From the IMG/VR virus record IMGVR_UViG_3300009082_000010, positions 1-39,780 of that record: a stretch of DNA of 39,780 nt, one strand, 5' to 3'. Shown in pieces: positions 9,323-15,990 of the stretch. The position numbers were made by a program, and so were the translations under genes. How positions within the stretch are numbered: position 1 is the stretch's first letter; every line of letters starts with the position of its first letter. Under the pieces are notes generated by a model. The model was not told the origin of the DNA and searched no databases. It saw nothing but the letters and a program-made list of their open reading frames with translations. This stretch comes from a virus.

Positions 9323-10207
9323 ATGAATATTAATAATAACGAACAGTATGATGTTTTAGATAATCAAGGCAAATTATATTCTCAAAAAAAAGATGGCTTA
9401 CCTAAAGGTTTTTGGAAAAACATATTAGCTAAACTATATCCTATAATTTTAGTTATTTTATCTATATTAAATGCCTTTTTTATTAAAAAATTGTTTAAAA
9501 GAATATCGTGGAATCCGGTAATTATAACGACTTTATTGTGTTGGACTATTGGAATAACCTGGAACTCAGTAATGATGGCTTATGATAAAAATTTTCAGGC
9601 GTGGATGTTTCATCCATGGTCAACAATTCCATTTTTAGACAAATTTTATATTAGTCATATTTTAGACTGGATATTTTACCCTATATGCGGAATCTTTTTT
9701 ATCTTAATTTTGGAATTAAATGCAAACATTACATGTATAAAATTTAGAGATATAGATTATTTTTGTAAAACTATTATAATTTTTGTATATTTTGTATTAA
9801 TTATTGCTGGTTTTTTTGTGGACACAGCAACAAGATTTGAAATATTGTTTTTTGCATTACCAGGCTTATCTTGTGTTATTTTTTTGTGGCATAAAGGCTT
9901 GTGGAATTTAAAACAATTCTTGTTTTGTTCTTTAATCTTTATTTCTATGGCTTGTTTGTGGGATTTGCTTGCCACTACATGGTTGCATAATAAATATGCA
10001 TGGTGTCAACAATATTTTTATATATCATTTGACAAATTAGGAAATCATTATCAATCATATTTATTTAGAGATTGGAATTATAAGTGGGCTTGGATTGGTC
10101 AAAGCCCAATTGCTATTACTCCTTTTTTTAGTATTTATGGAACACTATTTATTTATGGTATTTATTACGCAATAAAGTATAAGATTAAACAGCACACAAC
10201 AAAATGA
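9323..10207 (+). CDS. Multi-pass integral membrane protein, unknown
   Basis: The protein has 294 residues with about seven hydrophobic segments, roughly residues 36-52, 65-80, 114-133, 150-172, 174-190, 200-218 and 262-285. It has a soluble 30-residue N-terminus and a short basic tail. It is Trp- and Phe-rich, with a WMFHPWSTIP loop between segments 2 and 3. Codon use is more AT-rich than in the structural genes. It is the last gene of the plus-strand operon, converging with the RlmN-like genes, a common site for accessory cargo. Function unknown; a polytopic protein of this size is rare in phages of this genome size. Confidence 0.6.
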   Translation: MNINNNEQYDVLDNQGKLYSQKKDGLPKGFWKNILAKLYPIILVILSILNAFFIKKLFKRISWNPVIITTLLCWTIGITWNSVMMAYDKNFQAWMFHPWSTIPFLDKFYISHILDWIFYPICGIFFILILELNANITCIKFRDIDYFCKTIIIFVYFVLIIAGFFVDTATRFEILFFALPGLSCVIFLWHKGLWNLKQFLFCSLIFISMACLWDLLATTWLHNKYAWCQQYFYISFDKLGNHYQSYLFRDWNYKWAWIGQSPIAITPFFSIYGTLFIYGIYYAIKYKIKQHTTK

Positions 10208-10215
10208 GCGTGCTG
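10190..10215. terminator. Possible hairpin between convergent operons
   Basis: CAGCAC (10190-10195) pairs with GTGCTG (10210-10215) across a 14-base loop, straddling the stop of the membrane-protein gene and facing the end of the minus-strand operon. No long T tract follows, so terminator activity is uncertain. Confidence 0.3.
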
Positions 10216-10230
10216 CTTACTAATAATTTC

Positions 10231-10365
10231 TTAATTTACTGTATTAGGTTCTTCGATTAGACTTAATTGTCCACACGCTGCACCGGCTTTAATTTCTGAC
10301 TGTGTTGCAATAGCAACAGCATAATCGTAGCCAGCTTCTTCCAACTGCTTTTTAATGGCTTCCAT
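10231..10365 (-). CDS. RlmN-like C-terminal fragment carrying the ACGQL catalytic-cysteine motif (44 aa)
   Basis: This 44-residue ORF starts at ATG 10365 with its own Shine-Dalgarno site (AAAGGA, 6 bases upstream), 11 bases after the stop of the RlmN-like core. Residues 28-34 read GAACGQL, matching the RlmN C-terminal motif DIDAACGQL, whose Cys (Cys355 in E. coli RlmN) is the methyl carrier. The preceding helix (MEAIKKQLEEAGY) occupies the place of the RlmN segment IDRFSKVLMSYGF. It probably supplies the missing end of the neighbouring enzyme in trans. A single frameshift cannot fuse the two: TAG at 10369-10371 blocks this frame beyond the core's stop. Confidence 0.75.
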   Translation of the reverse strand: MEAIKKQLEEAGYDYAVAIATQSEIKAGAACGQLSLIEEPNTVN

Positions 10366-10376
10366 ATACTATCCTT

Positions 10377-11162
10377 TCATATTAGGTTTATTCCCTGAAC
10401 TGCACCATCTCCCAATCCGTTGAGTTCAGAACATTCATTTTTATTAATTGGGCTTAATTTAACAAAAAAATATTTATTGTCAAAATATTGCTTTAATTTT
10501 TCTATATCAAAATCTGATTCTTCAACAAGTGTCATATTTACCGTGGTTTTTAAATTGCTTCCAGTCCTGATTTCTCCAAGCTCTTTGCAGGTAAGTTTTT
10601 TTGGATATGGAATAAGCCAGTTCCGTTTTTCTTCTTTTAAACTATGAACACTAACCTGTAGCGTTATATTGTTTTTAATCCATGAGAAATCAGATCCACT
10701 AATTCCGATTGTTGAAATATAGTGGTGCGTATTTGGATATAGAGTATTTAAAAATAAAATAGCCTCTTTTACTTCTTGTATGTTCAGAAAAGGCTCACCC
10801 ATGCGAGTATAGTTAATCTTATGCTCCTTGGCATTTTTAAATGAATACCCTGGATTTTTAGAAAGAACAAATTCTACTTGCTCAATAATTTCAAACTTCG
10901 ATAGCTTACAAAAGCGTTTTAATTTTCCTGTAGCACAAAACTTACAACGGACAGGACACCCACTCATACATGATACTCCAATCATCCATCGTTCGGAGCG
11001 ATCACCAATATCAGTATAACTAAGTAAATTTTGTTTTCTTCCTATTGCATCTTTTGTATAGTATGGCAGGAATGTGTCAGTTACCTCTACCGGGTAACCA
11101 TCATCTGTTTCCAATAAATAAACAGTTCCATTTGCAAATTTTCTGTGTTTTATTTCTTTCAT
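10377..11162 (-). CDS. RlmN-like radical SAM methyltransferase core, lacking N-terminal domain and C-terminal catalytic segment
   Basis: The protein has 261 residues, against about 350-390 for bacterial RlmN, which methylates C2 of A2503 in 23S rRNA and A37 in some tRNAs. The cluster motif is C69-PVR-C73-KF-C76 followed by ATG. Other RlmN signatures: NGTVYLLETDDGYPVEV (residues 11-27), TRMGEPFLN (the GMGEPLLN motif) and YISTIGI. RlmN Cys118 aligns with Gly62, but a Cys (65) lies three residues on. The protein ends just before the ACGQL region, which lies on the next ORF (10231-10365). The accessory N-terminal domain is absent. AAGG precedes ATG 11162. It is the last large gene of the early operon. 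The family is confident; activity is unknown. Confidence 0.8.
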   Translation of the reverse strand: MKEIKHRKFANGTVYLLETDDGYPVEVTDTFLPYYTKDAIGRKQNLLSYTDIGDRSERWMIGVSCMSGCPVRCKFCATGKLKRFCKLSKFEIIEQVEFVLSKNPGYSFKNAKEHKINYTRMGEPFLNIQEVKEAILFLNTLYPNTHHYISTIGISGSDFSWIKNNITLQVSVHSLKEEKRNWLIPYPKKLTCKELGEIRTGSNLKTTVNMTLVEESDFDIEKLKQYFDNKYFFVKLSPINKNECSELNGLGDGAVQGINLI

Positions 11163-11208
11163 ATTTTTACCTTTTTAAAAAAAATAAATGCTATATTTCC
11201 ATAATAAA

Positions 11209-11595
11209 CTATGTTTTTGTTTCAAAATTAACTTTTTCTAAATGGCTTAAAAAGTCTTTTTCTAATTCGTCTATTTCGTAAAAATTATAAAACTTACATT
11301 GTTTAAAATTTTCTGAATGCCTAAGAAATCCAACGCACAATTTTTTAGGGTTATATTGTATTGTCCCTATCATGTCAGGAAGTATATATCCTGTATGTTT
11401 ATGGTATCTTACTATATCCCCGACTTTAATTTTTGTACCATTTTTATCATATACACATAAACGTGTATAATTGTTGCAATTGTTTATTTTTTCACAATTT
11501 GCTTTTATTAACAACTCAACGATATCAATTTTTTTCATTTTCATGACTTCTTTTTTCCACTCTTCACCGAATGGTTCGTATTCTTTTTTACTCAT
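11209..11595 (-). CDS. YopX-like early phage protein
   Basis: The protein has 128 residues behind AAAGGAGA. The first 25 residues (FGEEWKKEVMKMKK) resemble the short N-terminal helix of many small phage proteins. Residues about 50-95 (YDKNGTKIKVGDIVRYHKHTG) fit the YopX pattern, G-x-K-x-x-x-G-D-I-V, a small beta-rich fold found in phages with unknown role. The resemblance is by eye. Confidence 0.55.
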   Translation of the reverse strand: MSKKEYEPFGEEWKKEVMKMKKIDIVELLIKANCEKINNCNNYTRLCVYDKNGTKIKVGDIVRYHKHTGYILPDMIGTIQYNPKKLCVGFLRHSENFKQCKFYNFYEIDELEKDFLSHLEKVNFETKT

Positions 11596-11612
11596 ACAAT
11601 CTCCTTTTGTTT

Positions 11613-11765
11613 TTATTGTTTGACATTTTTTCCCTTTATTTTTTCTATTTGTTTTATTATTTTATCGCTTTCAGGGTGTAATTGCAAAATAAATTTGTTC
11701 AGTTTCTCTATCTGTTCGTCTGGGGTAAGTAAATCCCAATATGTTTTTTGCTTCTTTGTTTTCAT
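11613..11765 (-). CDS. Small helical protein (50 aa)
   Basis: An open frame from ATG 11765 to TAA 11613-11615 encodes 50 residues beginning MKTKKQKTYWDLLTPDEQ, a charged helical protein ending in KIKGKNVKQ. The composition is protein-like and the ORF fills most of the gap between its neighbours, but there is no clear Shine-Dalgarno site. No family recognised. Confidence 0.55.
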   Translation of the reverse strand: MKTKKQKTYWDLLTPDEQIEKLNKFILQLHPESDKIIKQIEKIKGKNVKQ

Positions 11766-11777
11766 ATTTATGTATTA

Positions 11778-11885
11778 CTATAATGTTTTCTGTTCAGCAA
11801 TATAAAAATCATACTCTAAATACTTTAGTCTTCCACGATGATGAATCTTGCTTAGGTGCTTTCTATGGTTACAGTTCCTGAAAAT
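11778..11885 (-). CDS. Possible small basic protein without a canonical start codon
   Basis: An open frame of 36 codons between TAA 11889-11891 and TAG 11778-11780 encodes a peptide containing CNHRKHLSKIHHRGRLKYL, which looks protein-like (Arg/His/Lys-rich, then acidic-aromatic EYDFYIAEQ). There is no ATG, GTG or TTG; only an ATT at 11885-11883 could start it. It overlaps the 3' end of the upstream gene by about 34 bases. It may be a real gene with a rare start or the remnant of a longer one. Confidence 0.3.
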   Translation of the reverse strand: MFRNCNHRKHLSKIHHRGRLKYLEYDFYIAEQKTL

Positions 11886-12328
11886 GGCTTACATTGTGAA
11901 TTAATAAAGTGACTATCATAATTAAATAGTTCTTTTGAAACGAAAAAATGGCATTGAAATTTACCCTGAGAATAACCAGCTATAATAAAAACTTGGCTAT
12001 TTTTTAATTGTTCTTGGTCAATTACTTCAAATAGCATTCCAGCTTCGATTGATTTTTTTAATGGTTTTGATTCGATAGTTACTTTTGTCATTTTGTCATC
12101 CGGTCCTTTGTTTGTTGAGATTATTTTATGTTTATTAATTTTTAGACACCCAGTATCCGCAGATATTAATTCATAACCAATTATTAGGCACGCGTAATTT
12201 CCAGCAACACAAACCACATCTATAAAGTTGCCGTTTATAGAATTAATTGAAAATACAGCTTCATTCAAAATTTCAGAAATTAATTTTCTTGGACACAAAT
12301 TTTTAGTATTATCAAGTTCAATCCACAT
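11852..12328 (-). CDS. Hypothetical early protein (158 aa)
   Basis: The start ATG 12328 is chosen because GGAGG lies 5 bases upstream; the in-frame GTG at 12340 lacks this. It overlaps the region just after the methyltransferase stop and is probably translationally coupled. The protein is soluble and mixed alpha/beta with no signal peptide. A segment VVCVAGNYACLIIG (about residues 40-55) is hydrophobic core rather than membrane. No family recognised. Confidence 0.6.
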   Translation of the reverse strand: MWIELDNTKNLCPRKLISEILNEAVFSINSINGNFIDVVCVAGNYACLIIGYELISADTGCLKINKHKIISTNKGPDDKMTKVTIESKPLKKSIEAGMLFEVIDQEQLKNSQVFIIAGYSQGKFQCHFFVSKELFNYDSHFINSQCKPFSGTVTIEST

Positions 12329-12330
12329 AT

Positions 12331-12885
12331 TCACCTCCACTGTTCCGCCATTGCTTTTGCAATTCCTTGATATGTTTTACTTCTTAATTTTGCGCGGTCT
12401 TTTGATGGTGGCATTTTCCAAATTCTTTGTTCACGACCTGAAACAATATTTGTTGAACGCAATAATGGAAATCCTTTAATCCATAAACAAGTTGCCTTTG
12501 TTTCACCGTGCCCGAATTGCCACGGCTGTATAATCTGGTCTGGTTTTCTATAAACTTTTGACATTATACCCACTGGATTTTCAATAGCCCATTTACAGGT
12601 TAATTTTGTAAATTCCATAAAAAAATCTATAGCTTTCTGTTGCCTTCCGTCTTTTCTTTTTTCTTCGAAGTATCTTGCTCCTGAACTACACAAGTGAGTG
12701 CATGGAGGAAATGCTATTACGGCATCCCACTTTTCTTTCAGCAACGAAAGCGCGTCGCCTTGAATATGCCATTCAGGATGATCGCAACTCGTAGGAAGAA
12801 TATCGCACGAATATGCCTCATGACCCCTTGCCCGAAACGCTTTGCACACTACTTGAGATTCTTCACACGCAACCAAAACTTTCAT
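12331..12885 (-). CDS. DNA cytosine methyltransferase-like phage protein
   Basis: The protein has 184 residues from ATG 12885 (MKVLVACEESQ), preceded by GGAG 7 bases upstream; an in-frame extension to 13035 would run through the next gene and is rejected. The N-terminal VLVACEESQ is the SAM-binding strand-loop, SCDILP the second motif. FPPCTHL (P60, P61, C62) is the Pro-Cys catalytic motif and WAIENPVGIM (E102, N103, P104) the ENV-type motif. The C-terminal IIQPWQFGHGETKAT is typical of a common small phage family annotated as cytosine methyltransferase. It lacks a large target-recognition domain. It may modify phage DNA against host restriction. Confidence 0.75.
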   Translation of the reverse strand: MKVLVACEESQVVCKAFRARGHEAYSCDILPTSCDHPEWHIQGDALSLLKEKWDAVIAFPPCTHLCSSGARYFEEKRKDGRQQKAIDFFMEFTKLTCKWAIENPVGIMSKVYRKPDQIIQPWQFGHGETKATCLWIKGFPLLRSTNIVSGREQRIWKMPPSKDRAKLRSKTYQGIAKAMAEQWR

Positions 12886-12907
12886 ACAACAACTCCATTT
12901 CTGTTTG

Positions 12908-13105
12908 TTAAAGTTTACACCCACAGTCTGGACAAAAATTATAATCGTACGCCGTTTTATAATCGTTGCACCATGCGCATTGCTTATGTTCATTTTTATT
13001 GTCCGGTATAAATTTTTCTTTAATACTGTCAACAATTTCTATTGGAGACAACTCCCGGTTTGGGTCAACTATATCCAGAATACATGTTATAAACATTTCA
13101 TCCAT
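12908..13105 (-). CDS. Small zinc-ribbon protein (65 aa)
   Basis: The C-terminal half has two Cys pairs, CAWC (residues 43-46) and CPDC (58-61), plus C63, in a rubredoxin-like knuckle arrangement suggesting one bound zinc. The N-terminal half is acidic and helical. It starts at ATG 13105 behind AAAGGGA and overlaps the upstream gene's 3' end by 8 bases. Function unknown. Confidence 0.6.
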   Translation of the reverse strand: MDEMFITCILDIVDPNRELSPIEIVDSIKEKFIPDNKNEHKQCAWCNDYKTAYDYNFCPDCGCKL

Positions 13106-13643
13106 TTTTATTCTGTCCCTTTAATTCTTTTATAACTACTTTTGCATAATTAATAATATCTCTAATAAATTTTTTTTGATGTTTTTGATAATATATTCCT
13201 GTATCGTAATCTGAGCTTGGCATAGATTCCAGGATACATTTAATTTCAAAAGCAATATCCTTGTCAGTTAAATCTTTTCTGGTAATGGTGTATTCTTTGT
13301 GGTGTTCAAATTCGTCTTTAATCCATGTTAATGATTGATTTAATGGTTTCCAACATATATAACAGTGTCCAATTTTTTCATGGTCTCCACCATTATCATA
13401 CGAACATATTTCTATGCTTGTCTGTATCTCGTGGCTCTTTATTATATTCTTTAGTGCTTTCTTAACACACTTTTTATTATCGCAACAATCATACTCATGT
13501 ATGTCGTTGTCATCAACTTTAAAATAATGTGTATAACTCGACACGTCTTTTCGTGCAAATGGTTCCAACAAATTAATAGCTGCTTTTATTATTTCTTTCT
13601 GTTTGTCTGTTAAATTCATTTTAACCTTTTGCTGTAGATTCAT
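13098..13643 (-). CDS. Cys-rich hypothetical early protein (181 aa)
   Basis: ATG 13643 follows AGGAGGT; a second ATG at 13619 follows AAAGG, so an internal start is possible. Cysteine groups YDCCDNKKC (near residue 54) and CYICWKPL (near residue 93) could bind metal. The C-terminus is helical and Lys-rich. A soluble early-operon protein; no family recognised. Confidence 0.6.
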   Translation of the reverse strand: MNLQQKVKMNLTDKQKEIIKAAINLLEPFARKDVSSYTHYFKVDDNDIHEYDCCDNKKCVKKALKNIIKSHEIQTSIEICSYDNGGDHEKIGHCYICWKPLNQSLTWIKDEFEHHKEYTITRKDLTDKDIAFEIKCILESMPSSDYDTGIYYQKHQKKFIRDIINYAKVVIKELKGQNKNG

Positions 13644-13677
13644 TTTTAATACCTCCTATCAAATTAAAAGTTCCCAT

Positions 13678-14043
13678 TTAGCAGATATGTACGTTTATCG
13701 TTATATTCATAGCTTCAGGTGCATTTTTTATTAAATCACAGTATTTATCAAAATCTTCTGAATTTTTTTCTCGAATACTTTGTACCCATAGTTTATAGTA
13801 CGAACCAGGCCTATCACAGTAATCATTAAACGTAACTAAACAATTTTCACAACGAGCACAAACAAAACAAAAATTTATTACATCAAATTTACATTTATTA
13901 TTATTATAAAACTTATCAAATAAAGCTACTTTTATAACTTTTAATTCATAACCTCTTAAAAAGAATTCGTTTTTATTTTGTTTTATAACTTCCCAAAATT
14001 CTCTATGCAATTTAATTCGTTCTACTTTTTCTGCTTTATCCAT
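13678..14043 (-). CDS. Hypothetical early protein with Cys cluster (121 aa)
   Basis: GAGGA precedes ATG 14043. The N-terminus is basic and helical (KAEKVERIKLHREFWEVI). A central cluster CFVCARCENC (about residues 59-68) followed by YCDRPGS suggests a metal site. The residue pattern is like other Cys-knuckle proteins in this operon. Function unknown. Confidence 0.6.
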   Translation of the reverse strand: MDKAEKVERIKLHREFWEVIKQNKNEFFLRGYELKVIKVALFDKFYNNNKCKFDVINFCFVCARCENCLVTFNDYCDRPGSYYKLWVQSIREKNSEDFDKYCDLIKNAPEAMNITINVHIC

Positions 14044-14059
14044 TTTATCCTCATTTTAA

Positions 14060-14145
14060 AAGCTGAGTGGCGTTTATTTGAAATACTATAATACTATTAA
14101 TCTACACCATCTTTGTATAATGTAAACAGTTCTACCACTCAGCTT
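14060..14145. repeat. 11-bp inverted repeat with 64-base loop
   Basis: AAGCTGAGTGG at 14060-14070 is matched exactly by CCACTCAGCTT at 14135-14145. The element fills the gap between the Gly-X repeat gene and the next gene of the minus operon. It could fold in the mRNA or be a paired protein-binding site. The loop is AT-rich with no open frame. Confidence 0.5.
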
Positions 14146-14151
14146 GTATTG

Positions 14152-14415
14152 TTAATAAATTCTAGACCCAGACCCATACCCAAACCCAAACGACCCATCC
14201 CCAGACCCAGACCCAGACCCAGACGACCCAGACCCATACCCATCCCCAGACCCAGACCCATCCCCAGACGACCCAGACCCATACCCATCCCCAGACCCAG
14301 ACCCATACCCAAACCCAAACGACCCATCCCCAGACCCAGACCCAGACCCATACCCAAACCCAAACGACCCAGACCCAGACCCAGACCCAGACCCAGTAAA
14401 AATTATATTTCCCAT
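14152..14415 (-). CDS. Gly-X dipeptide repeat protein (87 aa)
   Basis: The ATG at 14415 lies inside the end of the upstream gene, so translation is probably coupled. After MGNIIFT the protein is almost entirely Gly-X dipeptides with X = Ser, Phe, Tyr or Asp ([18 protein letters not shown]), ending SRIY. All X codons have the form NNT and every Gly is GGG, so the DNA is a G3N3 hexamer array. Such sequences are disordered and may phase-separate or self-adhere, like silk or FG-repeat proteins. The opposite frame (Pro-Arg-rich) has no ribosome site and runs against the operon. Whether the protein or the DNA/RNA structure is selected is unclear. Confidence 0.5.
   Translation of the reverse strand: MGNIIFTGSGSGSGSGSFGFGYGSGSGSGDGSFGFGYGSGSGDGYGSGSSGDGSGSGDGYGSGSSGSGSGSGDGSFGFGYGSGSRIY
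14165..14396 (-). repeat. G3N3 hexanucleotide array, G-quadruplex candidate
   Basis: On the minus strand the tract is GGGTCT, GGGTTT, GGGTAT and GGGGAT units in tandem for about 230 bases, with occasional CGTCT breaks. Dozens of G-triplets separated by three bases satisfy the classic quadruplex pattern, and the units resemble telomeric repeats. The contrast with the AT-rich surroundings is extreme. Both DNA and mRNA could fold, since the mRNA is the G-rich strand. Confidence 0.85.
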
Positions 14416-14789
14416 GGTTTTACTCCTGTTATAGATTCAAACGACATTTTTGTGCAGGGTATTATTTCTATTATTTCACTTAAATAAATTTCTGGAACTT
14501 CTATGGCAAATTTACAATTTTCAGGTTTTTTTGTGCCTTCAACGGCCAGTTGGCTCAGAGAACAAGCCCCATCCCAATAGTAAATACGGATAGCTTTAAT
14601 AACAGTTCCTGTTTTCTCATTTATATTTTTAGGATAACCAGCGAAAACACCCGCTGAATATGTCCTAATTATAGAAAATTTTAATCCATCTAATATATTG
14701 TTTTCTATTATATTAATACCATCCTTTCTTACATATAATATTCCGTTCACATTGATTTCGTCAAAATTAATTTTTTGTTTTGTTGTCAT
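14403..14789 (-). CDS. Hypothetical early protein (128 aa)
   Basis: AAGGAG precedes ATG 14789. The protein is mostly beta-rich and soluble (motifs SIIRTYSAGVFAGYP, IRIYYWDGACSLSQ), with no signal peptide. Its 3' end overlaps the start of the Gly-X repeat gene by 13 bases. The SAGVFAG/WDGA pattern recalls a family of short phage proteins that precede repeat or structural peptides, but I cannot name it. Function unknown. Confidence 0.6.
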   Translation of the reverse strand: MTTKQKINFDEINVNGILYVRKDGINIIENNILDGLKFSIIRTYSAGVFAGYPKNINEKTGTVIKAIRIYYWDGACSLSQLAVEGTKKPENCKFAIEVPEIYLSEIIEIIPCTKMSFESITGVKPWEI

Positions 14790-14813
14790 TTGTTTTACTC
14801 CTTAAGTTTATTG

Positions 14814-15317
14814 TTAATCATTGTTGACAATTGTTAATTTACTATTATGGACAGAATAACACAGATCGCATATTTTAAGTTTTAATCCAGGCTTTGTACA
14901 GTCCTCAACATTTATTAAATTAATTGCTTCTGTAACAGCAGCATTTGGACAGTAATCACATTTCGCAAGTTCTGGCTCTGGTTCAGACTCGGTATTATAT
15001 TTGTTAAAAACTATTGATATATATTCCTCACCTTTTAATACATCATCCTTTGCTACACGCAGCAAATATATACGTTTATCGTTAAATCCATAGGCTTTCT
15101 GAAGAATATCTATTATTGGTTTTACTCCGTTATCAACATCTGAATTTTTATTAGATAAACCAAAAACTATCATTAAAGCCAGTTTTCCTTCTGGTATTAA
15201 AATTTTTTTGGGAAGAGTAAGCAAAAGTGTTTGCTCATAGGACAAATATTTTTTAGTTTTGAATCTTTTGCCCTGCCAGGCTTCGTTTACTGAGAGCGGC
15301 TTAATGTTTACTATCAT
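14814..15317 (-). CDS. rusA: RusA-like Holliday junction resolvase with C-terminal zinc ribbon
   Basis: The protein has 167 residues. Residues 1-105 match RusA: SVNEAWQGKRFKTKKYLSYE (substrate loop), then SDVDNGVKPIIDILQKAYGFND with acidic residues D60, D62, D70 and D80 in the places of the RusA metal-binding aspartates, and EEYISIVF as the last strand. RusA resolves four-way junctions during phage recombination and before packaging. The C-terminal 50 residues are an addition: C120-DY-C123 and C150-DL-C153 form a probable zinc ribbon, absent from standard RusA of about 120 residues. AAGGTG precedes ATG 15317. The function is confident; the role of the extension is unknown. Confidence 0.8.
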   Translation of the reverse strand: MIVNIKPLSVNEAWQGKRFKTKKYLSYEQTLLLTLPKKILIPEGKLALMIVFGLSNKNSDVDNGVKPIIDILQKAYGFNDKRIYLLRVAKDDVLKGEEYISIVFNKYNTESEPEPELAKCDYCPNAAVTEAINLINVEDCTKPGLKLKICDLCYSVHNSKLTIVNND

Positions 15318-15337
15318 AAACTACACCTTATATAAAT

Positions 15338-15400
15338 GGGCTGGTAACTATAGCGAGTCACTACTATAGTTACCCATAGTTTTTGGTAACTATGCTGCCC
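15338..15400. promoter_or_regulatory. Three-way-junction-like structured element / repeated operator upstream of rusA
   Basis: GGGC (15338-15341) pairs with GCCC (15397-15400). Inside, an 11-bp perfect stem (GGTAACTATAG 15343-15353 with CTATAGTTACC 15364-15374) and a 7-bp stem (CATAGTT 15375-15381 with AACTATG 15388-15394) abut each other. Read as DNA, GGTAACTAT occurs three times (15343, inverted at 15366, 15385), which could be an operator array. The rest of the 187-base gap (15318-15504) is AT-rich with no gene seen. The element may act as the rusA leader. Confidence 0.55.
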
Positions 15401-15504
15401 TAAAATTAATGTATTCTGTGTTATTGTGACTCATAGTAATAATATATATCATGTAAAATTAAAAGTGAGAATTGTTTTTATTAAAATTTATCAATAGCTT
15501 AATT

Positions 15505-15738
15505 TTAAAAATTACACCAATTTTTTTTTAATAAATCTTCAATTCTTCGGTTTAAAACCTTGTTTTCCTTTATTAAATCCTGATTTAATTCAGCGTTTAT
15601 ATTTTCTTTAATTGTTTTCTGTAAAATTTTTTGCTTTGTTAGTTTAACGGCACAATTTAGTTCATTCTTAACCATCACCATATCATTACATGCCATAGCT
15701 GTTTGAGCTTTATATAAATGTTTTAAAACGTTACACAC
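15505..15738 (-). CDS. Small coiled-coil protein (77 aa)
   Basis: GTG 15738 is chosen because AAAGGAG lies 7 bases upstream; TTG 15744 would sit too close to it. The N-terminus (KHLYKAQTAMACNDM) is helical; residues about 40-72 are a Lys/Asn/Glu coiled coil (NQDLIKENKVLNRRIEDLLKK). It overlaps the upstream gene by 8 bases. Function unknown. Confidence 0.5.
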   Translation of the reverse strand: MCNVLKHLYKAQTAMACNDMVMVKNELNCAVKLTKQKILQKTIKENINAELNQDLIKENKVLNRRIEDLLKKNWCNF

Positions 15739-15958
15739 AATCAATCTCCTTTGTTACAACGTTTCGCGCACTCTCCTGAAGGTGAGCCGCGTACCACTTA
15801 CGACAGTAAATACTATTACGCCTGTGACCACACGGTTGACTGTGACCACACATACTGCATTGCGGCTCACTTTTAGGCTGCATTTCCGCTTCCTCAAAAA
15901 TCTGTGTTTGCTTTATAATAGCCCTCGCGTGTTTTATACTGTGTTCACTTAAAATCAT
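15731..15958 (-). CDS. Small zinc-finger-like protein (75 aa)
   Basis: The start ATG 15958 follows a strong AGGAGGTG site. The centre (CSMCGHSQPCGHRR, then YCRKWYAAHL) has four Cys and several His that could bind zinc. The N-terminus is a basic helix. Function unknown; one of many metal-knuckle proteins in this operon. Confidence 0.6.
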   Translation of the reverse strand: MILSEHSIKHARAIIKQTQIFEEAEMQPKSEPQCSMCGHSQPCGHRRNSIYCRKWYAAHLQESARNVVTKEIDCV

Positions 15959-15990
15959 GTTTCACCTCCTATATTTCTAATTATTTTTTG

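Noticed and set aside
10231-11162. Split RlmN explained as a single sequencing frameshift
   Set aside because: The short ORF's frame has TAG at 10369-10371, downstream of the core's TGA at 10377-10379, so no single indel gives a continuous frame; the short ORF also has its own ribosome site.
12886-13035. N-terminal extension of the methyltransferase ORF
   Set aside because: It would overlap the zinc-ribbon gene almost completely; ATG 12885 has a good ribosome site and matches the usual family start.
14113-14487. Plus-strand Pro-Arg-rich ORF across the hexamer array
   Set aside because: It runs against the early operon, has no ribosome site, and its composition is the simple complement of the G3N3 repeat. 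The minus-strand frame is coupled to the upstream gene.
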